DNA of 64,000 bases from Fibrobacterota bacterium. Its GTDB lineage: Bacteria; Fibrobacterota; Chitinivibrionia; Chitinivibrionales; Chitinispirillaceae. The notes beneath the pieces are model-generated. The model was not told the origin of the DNA, did not search any database, and saw nothing but the letters and a program-made list of their open reading frames with translations. A program made the position numbers and the translations under genes. The stretch spans positions 62,001 to 126,000 of the forward strand of contig JAEZKP010000073.1 of the NCBI GenBank assembly GCA_023436145.1. The letters run 5' to 3'. Below are positions 9,381-18,379 of this stretch, in pieces (position 1 is the stretch's first letter; each line of letters starts with the position of its first letter).

Positions 9381-10397
9381 ATGAGGGGATACATTATAAA
9401 ATTTCTGGTTTTATTTTTTTCTGGTTTTCAGGGAGTTCTTTGTGCACAGGGAGGTTCTGATCAGGAGGATCTTGATTCTGCACTTTATTTTCTGGTGCAT
9501 CAGAATTACAAAGAAGCTTACAGTTTTCTGGAGAAGCATTCAACCAAAAATCCAACTGACAATGAGGCACTTTATTTATCATTTGTAATAGATCAGACTC
9601 GCATTCTCGATTACGAATCCTTTTATAACGAAGCTCAGGCTTTTGTCTCTGCGGCAGAGAGTCTTAAAACTGTTTTTGAGAAACGGTTAGTTAATTTGCA
9701 TGGGAAGGATTCAGTTGAATGTCTGTTGTATATTGCAAATATAATCGGGGGAGTCAGCATTATTCTTTCTAAGACCGGCAACTGGCTTGAAGCGGCGAGA
9801 AATGCGGTCAGTTCGGTTGCAATTCTGAAGAAGGTAAAGAAGATGGATCCTGACTGTTATGAGGCTAATCTGGGAATAGGAGTTTTCAATTATTATTTGA
9901 GCAATAGTTTTAAGTGGCTGCCTTTCTTTAATGGTAAAGAGAAGGAGGGAATCCGTTTAGTTGAAAAAGCATTGAATTCGAAAGTTCCTTATAATTACGC
10001 AGCAAAAAGTTCTCTTTGTTGGATATTGATAGAACAGCAGGATTTCAGAAGAGCAGATTCTCTGGCCAGGTCTGTTTTGGAGGAATTACCGGATAATACC
10101 ATATATCTCAGGATCAGTGCTTACATATCATTATGGAGCGGCAAATATGATGCAGCCAGAAATTATGCATTACGTATAATAAAGTCATCTGAGATACGTG
10201 AACCGGTTAACTGGTCAAATGTGGCGACTGCATATGCAATTCTGGTCAGCAGTCTATTAGAGCAGAAAAAAAAACAGGAAGCACATCTTGCAGCTGAGGA
10301 GTTCTTTTCCAGGCAATTTCCTCAGGAATTTGCTGATTTGCCACACATCAAAAAGAATATCAAACTTATAGCAGAAGCTCAAAAGAACAAGCAATAA
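9381..10397 (+). CDS. Exported TPR-like protein of unknown function
   Basis: A 338-residue protein with an N-terminal signal peptide (hydrophobic IIKFLVLFFSGFQGVL, probable cleavage near CAQG), then helical repeats of TPR type, for example ALYFLVHQNYKEAYSFLEKH and the paired LARSVLEELPDNTIYLRISAY. No catalytic motif is visible. The ATG at 9381 follows AAGGGTGG, so it is preferred over the TTG one codon earlier. It lies 18 nt before the Wzi-like barrel gene and is probably cotranscribed with it, which suggests a periplasmic accessory or scaffold role in the same envelope process. Function is not recognised. Confidence 0.75.
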   Translation: MRGYIIKFLVLFFSGFQGVLCAQGGSDQEDLDSALYFLVHQNYKEAYSFLEKHSTKNPTDNEALYLSFVIDQTRILDYESFYNEAQAFVSAAESLKTVFEKRLVNLHGKDSVECLLYIANIIGGVSIILSKTGNWLEAARNAVSSVAILKKVKKMDPDCYEANLGIGVFNYYLSNSFKWLPFFNGKEKEGIRLVEKALNSKVPYNYAAKSSLCWILIEQQDFRRADSLARSVLEELPDNTIYLRISAYISLWSGKYDAARNYALRIIKSSEIREPVNWSNVATAYAILVSSLLEQKKKQEAHLAAEEFFSRQFPQEFADLPHIKKNIKLIAEAQKNKQ

Positions 10398-10415
10398 CGA
10401 ATTCTGGTAGTAACC

Positions 10416-12035
10416 ATGTATTTAAAGATAATTTGCATAACAGTAATTCTTGGTTGTCATTCTATTTACAGCGAATACGCTCCTAATATTGCTCCCAATC
10501 AGGATCTGAATCAGCTCATTTACCGCTTAGCATCACGATATCAGCTGAAAATACCAAAGAATCTGTTTTTTCAGCCGGTCAGCTATGCGGTGGTACGGGA
10601 TTTTCTAGACACTGTGAGTCTGAAGTATGGGGAAGAACTTTCATTAAATGAAAAAGCTCTGATTGAAAAATATACCAACAGAACTGATCCGGGGCGGGGA
10701 CGAATGCGGTGGTCAAGCAGTTCCCGTGATATAAATGTGAAACTTCATCTAAAACTGTTAGGTGATATTCAGACTGCAATTAAAAACAGTTCATCAATCG
10801 GACTTCGGGGAATAATATCTCCCTCGTTATATGCCAATACCGGTAAAATTTCATTTTATTCTGGAATTGATGTATGGACAGAGTATCAATCTGACACACT
10901 TTTCAAAATAAGCAGTTATCAGCCCTATGATGGTATTCCCTATAACCTGTATGGCAGAGACACGGAAGAGTCTCATGTGCGATCATCGGATATCCCTTTT
11001 GGCGGTCTCATTTATAATGATGGCAGGTTTCTTTTAGAAACTGCAATCGATTATCTGAGAACTGGTCCTGCCGTCTATTTTCCGGTTACCCTTTCCGGAA
11101 CAGCCCCTCCGGTAAATTATTTCAGAGGCAACATCGATTTCGGGATATTCGATTATACTCATATGGCAGGATTGTTAAAAGCGCAGAAAGACCGTTTAAA
11201 ATTTATTTATGCACACCGTATTAATACGGGTTTTTTTAATTCACGTCTGAATTTTGGCCTTAATGAGGTGATAGTAACAGGGAGTAGCATTTCAGAGCCG
11301 CAAGAAAGCGATAGCAACAGGGTCATAGACAAACAGGAACGTCAATGGGAATGGGCATATCTTATTCCGCTTGTGCCATTTAAGTTTGTGGAGCATTATG
11401 TAGGTGATCGTGACAATGCCTCACTTTCATTTGATGTGAATTTGATATATCCAATCAACTTCCGTTGGTACCTGGAGTTTTATCTGGATGACATCCTTTC
11501 ACCGGTTAAAATATTCAGCAGCGATTGGGGAAACAAATGGGCAGCTACATTTGGAGTGCAATATTTTGGAATACTAAGGGGGTATGATTTTTCCATTAAT
11601 GCAGAATATTCCCATGTAGAACCCTGGGTCTATACCCATTTTTATGGCGGGAGTCATCGTTACACTCATTTTGACAGGTGTTTAGGTTCACCGTTAGGCC
11701 CTAACTCACAGGCGATAGTGCTGGCTATCCAGACACAGATAAACAAATATAATGAGATAGGCATAAGTTTAAGCAGTCTGGCAAAAAATGCAGCTGCCAG
11801 GGGTGGAAAAGTGACAGATGTGTTTCAGGATAAAAACCGGGTTGAAGAAGGTCAGTTTTTCGATAGCGCAGAGAAGAGGTTTTTAGGTCCGGGTACGCAA
11901 TGGTTGTTTCGTCCGGCGGTGAGCTGGAATTTTAACCCGTTTGGAATTTTCGGTATTAAAGCCAGATATGAGATAGAACTGAAGGAAGATGCCACTAAGT
12001 CAAGCTTTTCAGTCTGGGGAGGACTATCATTCTGA
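10416..12035 (+). CDS. Wzi-like capsule-assembly outer-membrane beta-barrel protein
   Basis: A 539-residue exported protein with a short signal peptide ending near IYSEYAP. Family features of the Wzi-like barrels (Caps_assemb_Wzi) are visible: an N-terminal helical segment (NQLIYRLASRY...FFQPVSYAVVRDFL), RINTGFF...LNFGLNEVIVTG, a YLEFYLDDI strand, EYSHVEPWVYTH, and alternating aromatic beta-strands ending in the aromatic terminus LSF expected for outer-membrane barrels. In E. coli Wzi is a surface lectin that anchors group 1 capsule. Homologues in Bacteroidota and Fibrobacterota are of unknown substrate. Neighbours are an exported TPR protein upstream and a large lipoprotein downstream. Barrel and family call are fairly sure and the capsule role is not. 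Confidence 0.72.
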   Translation: MYLKIICITVILGCHSIYSEYAPNIAPNQDLNQLIYRLASRYQLKIPKNLFFQPVSYAVVRDFLDTVSLKYGEELSLNEKALIEKYTNRTDPGRGRMRWSSSSRDINVKLHLKLLGDIQTAIKNSSSIGLRGIISPSLYANTGKISFYSGIDVWTEYQSDTLFKISSYQPYDGIPYNLYGRDTEESHVRSSDIPFGGLIYNDGRFLLETAIDYLRTGPAVYFPVTLSGTAPPVNYFRGNIDFGIFDYTHMAGLLKAQKDRLKFIYAHRINTGFFNSRLNFGLNEVIVTGSSISEPQESDSNRVIDKQERQWEWAYLIPLVPFKFVEHYVGDRDNASLSFDVNLIYPINFRWYLEFYLDDILSPVKIFSSDWGNKWAATFGVQYFGILRGYDFSINAEYSHVEPWVYTHFYGGSHRYTHFDRCLGSPLGPNSQAIVLAIQTQINKYNEIGISLSSLAKNAAARGGKVTDVFQDKNRVEEGQFFDSAEKRFLGPGTQWLFRPAVSWNFNPFGIFGIKARYEIELKEDATKSSFSVWGGLSF

Positions 12036-12116
12036 ATAAACGGTATTCAGCTACAAGCAGGTGTTTTCAGGCTAAAGATGGGTTATATTACTGAAATGAG
12101 TTTGCGGAGTCGCTTT

Positions 12117-13961
12117 ATGGTTTTTGCTAGGGAGAATCTTTTTTTGCTGGTTCTGCCTCTGTGTTTTCTGTTTTTGACTTTACGATGCGATCGTAAGCAC
12201 ATCCTGATAAATGAGGAGCGGATTTGCATTGATTTCAACCCTTATTCGATGACCAGGCAATGTGTTGTCAATCAGTTGTATCAGGAAACAATTCGTTTCT
12301 CAGGCTGTTCATCTTCTGAGCCGGTTGAGATCTTGTTGTTGGATGATGCTGATGGTGGTATGCAGCTCACAGACAGCATCTTCTCCTGGACTCCACGATT
12401 AGCAGATACCGGGTTGACAACAGTTCAGTGTGAATTGCGTGTTAATGGCAGGGTTAAGGATACAATATCCTGGAATATCCTTGTGATTTACTGGCCTGAA
12501 AACTGTGCTCCGTACACTCATAAGGATGATGCAACTGTTCTGGATGCCTCGAGCTTACCTGCAGGTTATTTTATTTACAGCTCATATGCAGAGAACGGGA
12601 TTTTCCGTTCAGAGATTCAGCATTTCGAGCCTCATCTTATCCCTAATACCCGTGCAGATCTTCCTGGAAATCTTTCCATTTCTGATGATGGAAACTGGAT
12701 CTGTTATGTTGATAAGTCAAGAAGCAGGATCTGTTTATTGACCATAAACGGCTGCAAGAAAACAATTGTTCCGGTTATTGACACTGATTCCGGATATCCT
12801 GCGATGGCTGGTTTTTACCGGAATAGCCCCTATGGCACCGAAATATTTTATCTGGCCAGTTCAAGAATATTAAGGAGTGTCAAAGTTAATCTTTCCGGGG
12901 ACAATCCGGTTTTTTCCAATGACAGAATTCTTGCAGATCTGCAGGACAGTTACTGTTTCAGAAATGCTGATTTTATGCAGATGTCTGTGGTGAAGGACCA
13001 GATTTTTGCAGAGATAAACCCCATAGTAGATACACTGATATTTTACCGGACCGGGTATTTGACGATACCTGATCAGGGGAGAGGTGTTGGTGGACCTCCA
13101 GATGTATATAAATGGAAAGATGATATTCAGGTAATTATTGAAGGTTGCGGGCACACCCAATCCCATGATGGTTTATTGAGCCTTTCAAATCCCGGGGGTA
13201 TTGGGAATCCTACATGTGTGCCTCACAGGCATAAAGGCTTTTATATCACTGAATTTCGCAGAGTTACAGATCCGCCGATTAACTTTTTTTCTGAGCATGT
13301 GGATAGATTTGGAATCAGTATTAACTGGTGTCCTTCTAAATATCATGACAAATCAAGAGCGGATGTTGATTTCTGGGGGTGGTATTTTGGAAATAATAAT
13401 GATTATGTAGTAGGCCGTCAGATGGGATATCTTAACGAGAATGGAATCTGGATGGTCAACTGGAAAAATAACTCCTGGTATCGACTTACCCCTTTGGAGA
13501 GAAATATTCTAACCCTTCAACCGGCAGTATATTTTTATAATGAGGGTCAGGTACCTATAACAGCTGAACAATGTGAAGAGGATACAACAGAAAAGCCACT
13601 TCCTTATGATCCGGCCAAAGATCTGTTTAATCCTAACTACAGTATAGTCTACCCAAACGGAGGAGAAACGTTTATAGTTGGTCAACAGTGTACTGTTAAG
13701 GTGACTGCAAATAAAAATGGTAACGCAATGCTAAATATTAGCTATAATAATGGGTTAAACTGGGATCTGTTGCCAGGTCTCAACAGATCAATTAATCCGG
13801 TAATCGACAGTTTAATAATCTTTACCATACCGGATTCGGTAGTGGTCAGTCGGGGTAAAAGGATTTCGACTGTATCAGATAAATGCTGGTTGCAGCTTAT
13901 TGATTATGGAAATCCAAAATTTATGGATTTATCTGATAGTTCCTTTAGTATAAAAAAATAG
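12117..13961 (+). CDS. Large putative lipoprotein with beta-propeller-like region and C-terminal YPNGGE domain
   Basis: The start at 12117 is preferred because GGAG lies 7 nt upstream and the product then begins with a compact signal sequence (hydrophobic LFLLVLPLCFLFLTL followed by a Cys, a non-canonical lipobox). An in-frame ATG at 12078 would add 13 residues. The middle region contains propeller-like elements such as ISDDGNWICYVD (TolB/PD40 style) and several WG/GNNND segments. The C-terminus carries a YPNGGETFIVGQ domain (about 100 residues) resembling the Kre9/KNH-type Ig-like fold common in secreted proteins of Fibrobacterota. No catalytic motif was recognised. It follows the Wzi-like barrel gene and probably functions at the cell surface with it. 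Confidence 0.65.
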   Translation: MVFARENLFLLVLPLCFLFLTLRCDRKHILINEERICIDFNPYSMTRQCVVNQLYQETIRFSGCSSSEPVEILLLDDADGGMQLTDSIFSWTPRLADTGLTTVQCELRVNGRVKDTISWNILVIYWPENCAPYTHKDDATVLDASSLPAGYFIYSSYAENGIFRSEIQHFEPHLIPNTRADLPGNLSISDDGNWICYVDKSRSRICLLTINGCKKTIVPVIDTDSGYPAMAGFYRNSPYGTEIFYLASSRILRSVKVNLSGDNPVFSNDRILADLQDSYCFRNADFMQMSVVKDQIFAEINPIVDTLIFYRTGYLTIPDQGRGVGGPPDVYKWKDDIQVIIEGCGHTQSHDGLLSLSNPGGIGNPTCVPHRHKGFYITEFRRVTDPPINFFSEHVDRFGISINWCPSKYHDKSRADVDFWGWYFGNNNDYVVGRQMGYLNENGIWMVNWKNNSWYRLTPLERNILTLQPAVYFYNEGQVPITAEQCEEDTTEKPLPYDPAKDLFNPNYSIVYPNGGETFIVGQQCTVKVTANKNGNAMLNISYNNGLNWDLLPGLNRSINPVIDSLIIFTIPDSVVVSRGKRISTVSDKCWLQLIDYGNPKFMDLSDSSFSIKK

Positions 13962-14106
13962 TGGTTACTCAACTGTAGACCTAATTCTTGAAAATGGTCA
14001 ACAGAAATAATTATTTTATAATGATATTTGGCTTTTATTTACTTGGTAAACTATATTATTTAGATGACCTAATTACATTTTTACCCAAATTAAATAAGGA
14101 GCTGCA

Positions 14107-15531
14107 ATGAAAAAAATTGTGATGGCGACATTTTCTATGGGAATTATTTTGTTTTCCATGTGTTCTGAAACCAATTCTGTGCGAGAAGAAAAAAGTGCTT
14201 CACATGGAGATCTTAGGGTAGCCATTGATATAGAAAAAATCGGTTCCTTACAAAAAGCAAATAAAATTAATGATATCAGCCTATCCAAACTGGTAATCAA
14301 ATTATTGGAAAACGACAGTCTGGTTATTGTGGATACGATTTCAATTTCGGGTTATGAAGGTATCACAATTTTAAAAGATTACCCGAACCTGACGTCCTCT
14401 TCAAATTGGAAGATGGAGGCGTTTGCAACAGACCAGTCCAATATGGTTACCCATTCAGGTATCAAGGATTTTTCAATACTCGAAAATTCAAAAACGGATA
14501 TTAGCCTGCAATTAAGATCCAGTTATTCGATGGTACGTGTGTATTTGAATAATCCGCCGATGGGTGTATCCCAGGCAGAACTTGTTGTTGATGGGAATAC
14601 AGTTGATTTAGTTTCCAAGAATGATTCCGGTGCTTTAGAACTTTCTTTTGATTATCTGACCACTTCTGATAGTCATAATATTAAGGTTCGATTAAAAGAC
14701 AGTAGTGCCATATTGTATGCTGGAGATACAACCATTCCAGTGGTGATCCCTGGTAAGGATGAGAATATGACATTAGTTCTGAAAAGAATAGGGCAAGGTT
14801 TGTCAGTCACTGTAGATATAGAGCGAATTGGTAAAATTAGAATTAATACAATAATTGAAGACGAACCACAGAAATTTGTACCCTCTGGTCCTTGGGCTGT
14901 AGACTCACATACTCTTGCCTTGTATCATTTTGATTCATTAAGTGTATATAATCAGTTTCCTGAAGAAACCGGAAAATGGACTGCTATTAACAATGGTGGA
15001 AGCATTGTTCCCGGGAAATTTTCCAGTGCAGTTTCTCTTCAAGCTCTTCAATATGTGTCGATGGATACGATTATTCCTAACCATACCAATGCTGGAACAA
15101 TAGAGTTTTACTTTAAAGTCAATCCATCATTCAACCCAGATTCAGTTTACTTCTTAGTAGGCAACAAAGGTTCACGTGCCAGTTTTATATTCAAGGATCA
15201 TGAATTGTTTTTTATAAAGGGGCATCATAATGTTTGGATATATGTAAATTCTTTGGTTTCATTCACAGCTAATCAGTGGTATCATATAGCTGCTACATGG
15301 GGTGATAAGGGTATGCGTTTATTTTTAGACGGCCAACTTATAGCCAATAGTTCTGATACATCTGATTATCAGACTTCACTTAACCTGTACCCGGTGGAAT
15401 ATTTTACCTTTAATATCGGTTATAAATCTTGGTGTTGTCTTGGCGGGATTGGCATCCCCGATAGTGTTGATAATTTTTATTTTGATGGAGCGATTGATGA
15501 GTTGCGGTTTTCGGACATAGAGCGCTATTGA
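14107..15531 (+). CDS. LamG-domain (concanavalin A-like) surface lipoprotein
   Basis: A 474-residue protein with a lipoprotein-like signal (GIILFSMCSE) and a good ribosome site (GGAG, 5 nt). The C-terminal ~200 residues form a LamG/concanavalin A-like jelly roll: LALYHFD, GTIEFYFKV, NQWYHIAATW, MRLFLDGQLIA and the closing FDGAIDELRFSD, all standard for Laminin_G_3 domains that bind carbohydrate or protein ligands. The N-terminal half is a duplicated beta-rich module: VAIDIEKIG near residue 37 recurs as VTVDIERIG near residue 237. No glycosidase catalytic domain is present, so adhesion or surface binding is more likely than hydrolysis. A terminator follows the gene. Confidence 0.75.
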   Translation: MKKIVMATFSMGIILFSMCSETNSVREEKSASHGDLRVAIDIEKIGSLQKANKINDISLSKLVIKLLENDSLVIVDTISISGYEGITILKDYPNLTSSSNWKMEAFATDQSNMVTHSGIKDFSILENSKTDISLQLRSSYSMVRVYLNNPPMGVSQAELVVDGNTVDLVSKNDSGALELSFDYLTTSDSHNIKVRLKDSSAILYAGDTTIPVVIPGKDENMTLVLKRIGQGLSVTVDIERIGKIRINTIIEDEPQKFVPSGPWAVDSHTLALYHFDSLSVYNQFPEETGKWTAINNGGSIVPGKFSSAVSLQALQYVSMDTIIPNHTNAGTIEFYFKVNPSFNPDSVYFLVGNKGSRASFIFKDHELFFIKGHHNVWIYVNSLVSFTANQWYHIAATWGDKGMRLFLDGQLIANSSDTSDYQTSLNLYPVEYFTFNIGYKSWCCLGGIGIPDSVDNFYFDGAIDELRFSDIERY

Positions 15532-15557
15532 CATATTTTTGAAGAATCTAAAATTCA

Positions 15558-15596
15558 AAGCCGTTTATTATCCAATGGTAATAAGCGGCTTTTTTA
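15558..15596 (+). terminator. Rho-independent terminator after the LamG gene
   Basis: AAGCCGTTTATTA pairs with TAATAAGCGGCTT (13 bp with one G-U) around a TCCAATGG-type loop, followed by a T run (TTTTTT). It sits 27 nt after the stop codon at 15531. Confidence 0.88.
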
Positions 15597-15903
15597 ATTG
15601 TCTTTTTAATTACTTTGCATTGACTCTATTATAAAAATAAATTCAGAGGATTAAACCATAGTTGAGGGTTTTTAGTTGCATCATTGATAAGAAAATGTCT
15701 GGAAAAAATAAACCTGCAGGTACTATTCAAGTGATATTAAACATTTTTTAATGTTCATCGCGAAGTCTGAGTTTATTTTAATCCTGTTTATCATTAAACT
15801 TATTAATTAAAAAGTGTTATAGCCGTACTACATGGTAATGAAGTGATAATAAAGAAATAATTGAATGAATCTACTGTTGTCAATGAGCGAAAGGTTTTAA
15901 AGA
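15597..15903. other. AT-rich intergenic region before the methyltransferase gene
   Basis: About 300 nt of very AT-rich DNA with no convincing ORF. It holds a small inverted repeat (AACATT-TTTT-AATGTT, 15740-15755). The promoter of the methyltransferase gene must lie here, but no clear hexamer pair is seen. The ribosome site AAAGG precedes the ATG at 15904. Confidence 0.45.
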
Positions 15904-16872
15904 ATGTCGGTACAAAAGTGCAGTATATGTGGTAATAGCTCTGGTAATATCCCATTTTCATTCACTGACTATAACATGGGAAGTTCTCAAAGGTTCAGTT
16001 ATTTTCAATGTTCTTCATGTGGCTGTCTTCAGAAGAGCGATCCAGAAGAGGATAACAGTAACTACTATCCTGTGGACTATTATAGTTTTTCCCTGGACGA
16101 TCAGACTACTTTGCGTTCAAAAGCCAAATGGTTGATCAGAAACATTCGAAATGAGTACTACAGATCAGGGAAAGGCGTATTGGGAAAATTAATAAGTAGA
16201 ATACTTCCATGTGGCAGCATTTCGATGATTCATAAAGTAAAACCATTAATTGGATCGAAAATTCTTGACGTTGGTTGTGGAAATGACGCTTTGATGTTGC
16301 AATATCTTTCATCAATAGGATATCAGAATTTAGTGGGAATTGACCCTTATATCAGTTCAGATCATCTGCAGTTTGGTACTGCTCACGTATATAAAAAAGT
16401 CCTGACAGAAATCTCCGGTGAATTCGACCTGATAGTATTCAATCATTCTTTCGAACATATGAACAATCAAAAGGAAATACTTTCTCATTGTAGCAAAATC
16501 CTTGGCAAATCTGGAAAAGTGGTTATAACTATACCTACAGTGGATTCCTATGCCTGGAGGACGTTTAAAGAATTCTGGCCTAATCTGGATGTTCCCAGAC
16601 ATCTGTTTCTTCATTCTGTTAAAAGTGTAGGATTATTGGCTGAAGCATGTGGCTTTTCAATTGAGACAACTTATCGAGAATCAACATCATTTCAATTCTG
16701 GGGTAAGAAGTTATATGAAAAGAAAATTCCACTTTTCAGTTCTGATAAATATCATCGATTAGTCAGACTGTGGTATAGATTGCTTTATTCTTTAATGCTA
16801 TATAAGAAGGTTGAATACCTTGATCAAAATTCTGACGGAGATACCATAATGTTAGTTCTGAAGAAACAGTAG
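15904..16872 (+). CDS. Class I SAM methyltransferase with N-terminal zinc ribbon
   Basis: 322 residues. An N-terminal four-Cys zinc ribbon (CSIC at 6-9 and CSSCGC at about 36-41) is followed by a Rossmann methyltransferase domain with motif I ILDVGCGND and the acidic GIDPY. A post-domain FEHMNNQKEIL and the C-terminal VPRHLFLHSVKSV are typical of the Methyltransf_23/C-methyltransferase-like group often found in sugar or glycan loci. The substrate cannot be read from the sequence. It stands alone between two terminators, facing gltD. Confidence 0.78.
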   Translation: MSVQKCSICGNSSGNIPFSFTDYNMGSSQRFSYFQCSSCGCLQKSDPEEDNSNYYPVDYYSFSLDDQTTLRSKAKWLIRNIRNEYYRSGKGVLGKLISRILPCGSISMIHKVKPLIGSKILDVGCGNDALMLQYLSSIGYQNLVGIDPYISSDHLQFGTAHVYKKVLTEISGEFDLIVFNHSFEHMNNQKEILSHCSKILGKSGKVVITIPTVDSYAWRTFKEFWPNLDVPRHLFLHSVKSVGLLAEACGFSIETTYRESTSFQFWGKKLYEKKIPLFSSDKYHRLVRLWYRLLYSLMLYKKVEYLDQNSDGDTIMLVLKKQ

Positions 16873-16910
16873 AATAAATTCAGAAAAAAACCATTTTAAT
16901 ACGATATTAG

Positions 16911-16941
16911 AAATAGCCGGAAAAAGAATTCCCGGCTATTT
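16911..16941. terminator. Bidirectional terminator between methyltransferase gene and gltD
   Basis: Perfect 10-bp inverted repeat AAATAGCCGG / CCGGCTATTT with an 11-nt loop, lying between two convergent genes (ends at 16872 and 16949). Short T-rich stretches flank both sides. Confidence 0.7.
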
Positions 16942-16948
16942 TCAGACT

Positions 16949-18379
16949 CTATCTTAAATACTGATTAATTGCTTTAGCTGCTTCACGGCCATGATAAATG
17001 CTTCTAACCACCAATGATGCCCCAGTTCCTGCATCACCAGCGACAAACACTCCGTTAACCGAGCTTTGATAATTCTGGTTGTATTTGATATTGCCTCTCT
17101 GATCGAAATCTACTCCCAGATCTTCAAGTAATCTGCCATGATGGACATGTACAAACCCCATAGCCAGAAACACCAGATCCACTTTCAGATTGAATTCACT
17201 TCCTGGAACTTCTACCATTTTGGGAGGAGCTGAAGGATCATCTGTTTTCTGCCAGGCTACTCTGGAGAAAGTGCCTTGTTGCAGAATGCCATCTTTCCCA
17301 ATAAAGTCCCTGGTTTGAATTGACCAGTCTCTTTCACATCCCTCTTCGTGAGAGGATGATGTCCTGAGGATATTAGGCCAGTAAGGCCAGTTTGGATTAG
17401 TAGAACTGTCCCATACCATAGGTTTTGGCATGATTTCAAATTGGTAAACTTTTTTTGCACCCTGACGGTTAGCGGTACCCACACAGTCTGCTCCGGTGTC
17501 ACCCCCGCCAATAACCAGAACAACTTTATCTTTGGCGCATATGGTTCTTTTACTCTCCGGAATTTCACCAGATACTGTTTTGTTGGATTCTGTGAGAAAG
17601 TCCAGAGCGAAATGTACCCCATCAAGATTACGGCCCGGGATGTTCAGGTCACGGGGTTGTCCGGCACCCATTGTCAGAAGAATTACATCGAATGCTCTTT
17701 TAAGGTAACGGACACTGATATCATCACCGATGTACACATTGGTTTCGAATGTGACACCTTCAGCCTGCATCTGTTGAATTCTTCGGTCAATGACCCACTT
17801 TTCCAGTTTGTAATCAGGTATTCCATAACGGAGCAAACCACCAGCTCTGGAAGCTTTTTCGAAGACTGTCACCTTGTGACCAGCTCTGCGAAGCTGTTGA
17901 GCGGCGGCCAGTCCGGCTGGTCCGCTTCCGATGATAGCTACTGATCTACCACTTTCTTTTTCAGGAGGATGCGGTACGATCCATCCCTGTTTGAAACCGT
18001 GTTCAATTATAGCCAGCTCGATCTGTTTAATGGTAACAGGAGCGTTGTTAATGGATAATGTACAGGAGGCTTCGCATGGTGCAGGGCAGATTCTACCGGT
18101 GATTTCGGGCAGATTGTTTGTTGCTTCCAATCTTAGCAGAGCTTCGTACCAGTCGCCCCTGTAAACGCAATCATTCCATTCCGGAATAAGATTAAGCACC
18201 GGACAACCCATTGCATGGCAATAGGGAATACCACAGTCCATGCAACGTGCACCCTGATTTTTAAGTTCGCTTTCTGATAATGCAATCAGAAATTCTTTAT
18301 AATTTCCAAGCCGCTCCTCAACAGGTTTGTACTTTGAGGTGACACGGTTATATTCGAGAAAACCAGTTACCTTTCCCAT
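16949..18379 (-). CDS. gltD: Glutamate synthase small subunit GltD
   Basis: NAD(P)H-oxidising FAD/iron-sulfur subunit that passes electrons to GltB for conversion of 2-oxoglutarate and glutamine to two glutamates. The protein has 476 residues. N-terminal Cys clusters (C46, C49, C54, C59; C98, C102, C106) bind the two [4Fe-4S] centres. The FAD dinucleotide fold is GSGPAG at 151-156, and the NAD(P)H fold is VIGGGDTGADC near 290. The terminal GVFVAGDAGTG is also typical. The start codon shares one base with the gltB stop (TAATG), so the two subunits are translationally coupled. Confidence 0.96.
   Translation of the reverse strand: MGKVTGFLEYNRVTSKYKPVEERLGNYKEFLIALSESELKNQGARCMDCGIPYCHAMGCPVLNLIPEWNDCVYRGDWYEALLRLEATNNLPEITGRICPAPCEASCTLSINNAPVTIKQIELAIIEHGFKQGWIVPHPPEKESGRSVAIIGSGPAGLAAAQQLRRAGHKVTVFEKASRAGGLLRYGIPDYKLEKWVIDRRIQQMQAEGVTFETNVYIGDDISVRYLKRAFDVILLTMGAGQPRDLNIPGRNLDGVHFALDFLTESNKTVSGEIPESKRTICAKDKVVLVIGGGDTGADCVGTANRQGAKKVYQFEIMPKPMVWDSSTNPNWPYWPNILRTSSSHEEGCERDWSIQTRDFIGKDGILQQGTFSRVAWQKTDDPSAPPKMVEVPGSEFNLKVDLVFLAMGFVHVHHGRLLEDLGVDFDQRGNIKYNQNYQSSVNGVFVAGDAGTGASLVVRSIYHGREAAKAINQYLR

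Noticed and set aside
15740..15755. AACATT-TTTT-AATGTT dyad before the methyltransferase gene
   Set aside because: Six-bp AT-only arms in a very AT-rich region are expected by chance; noted only as part of the intergenic description.
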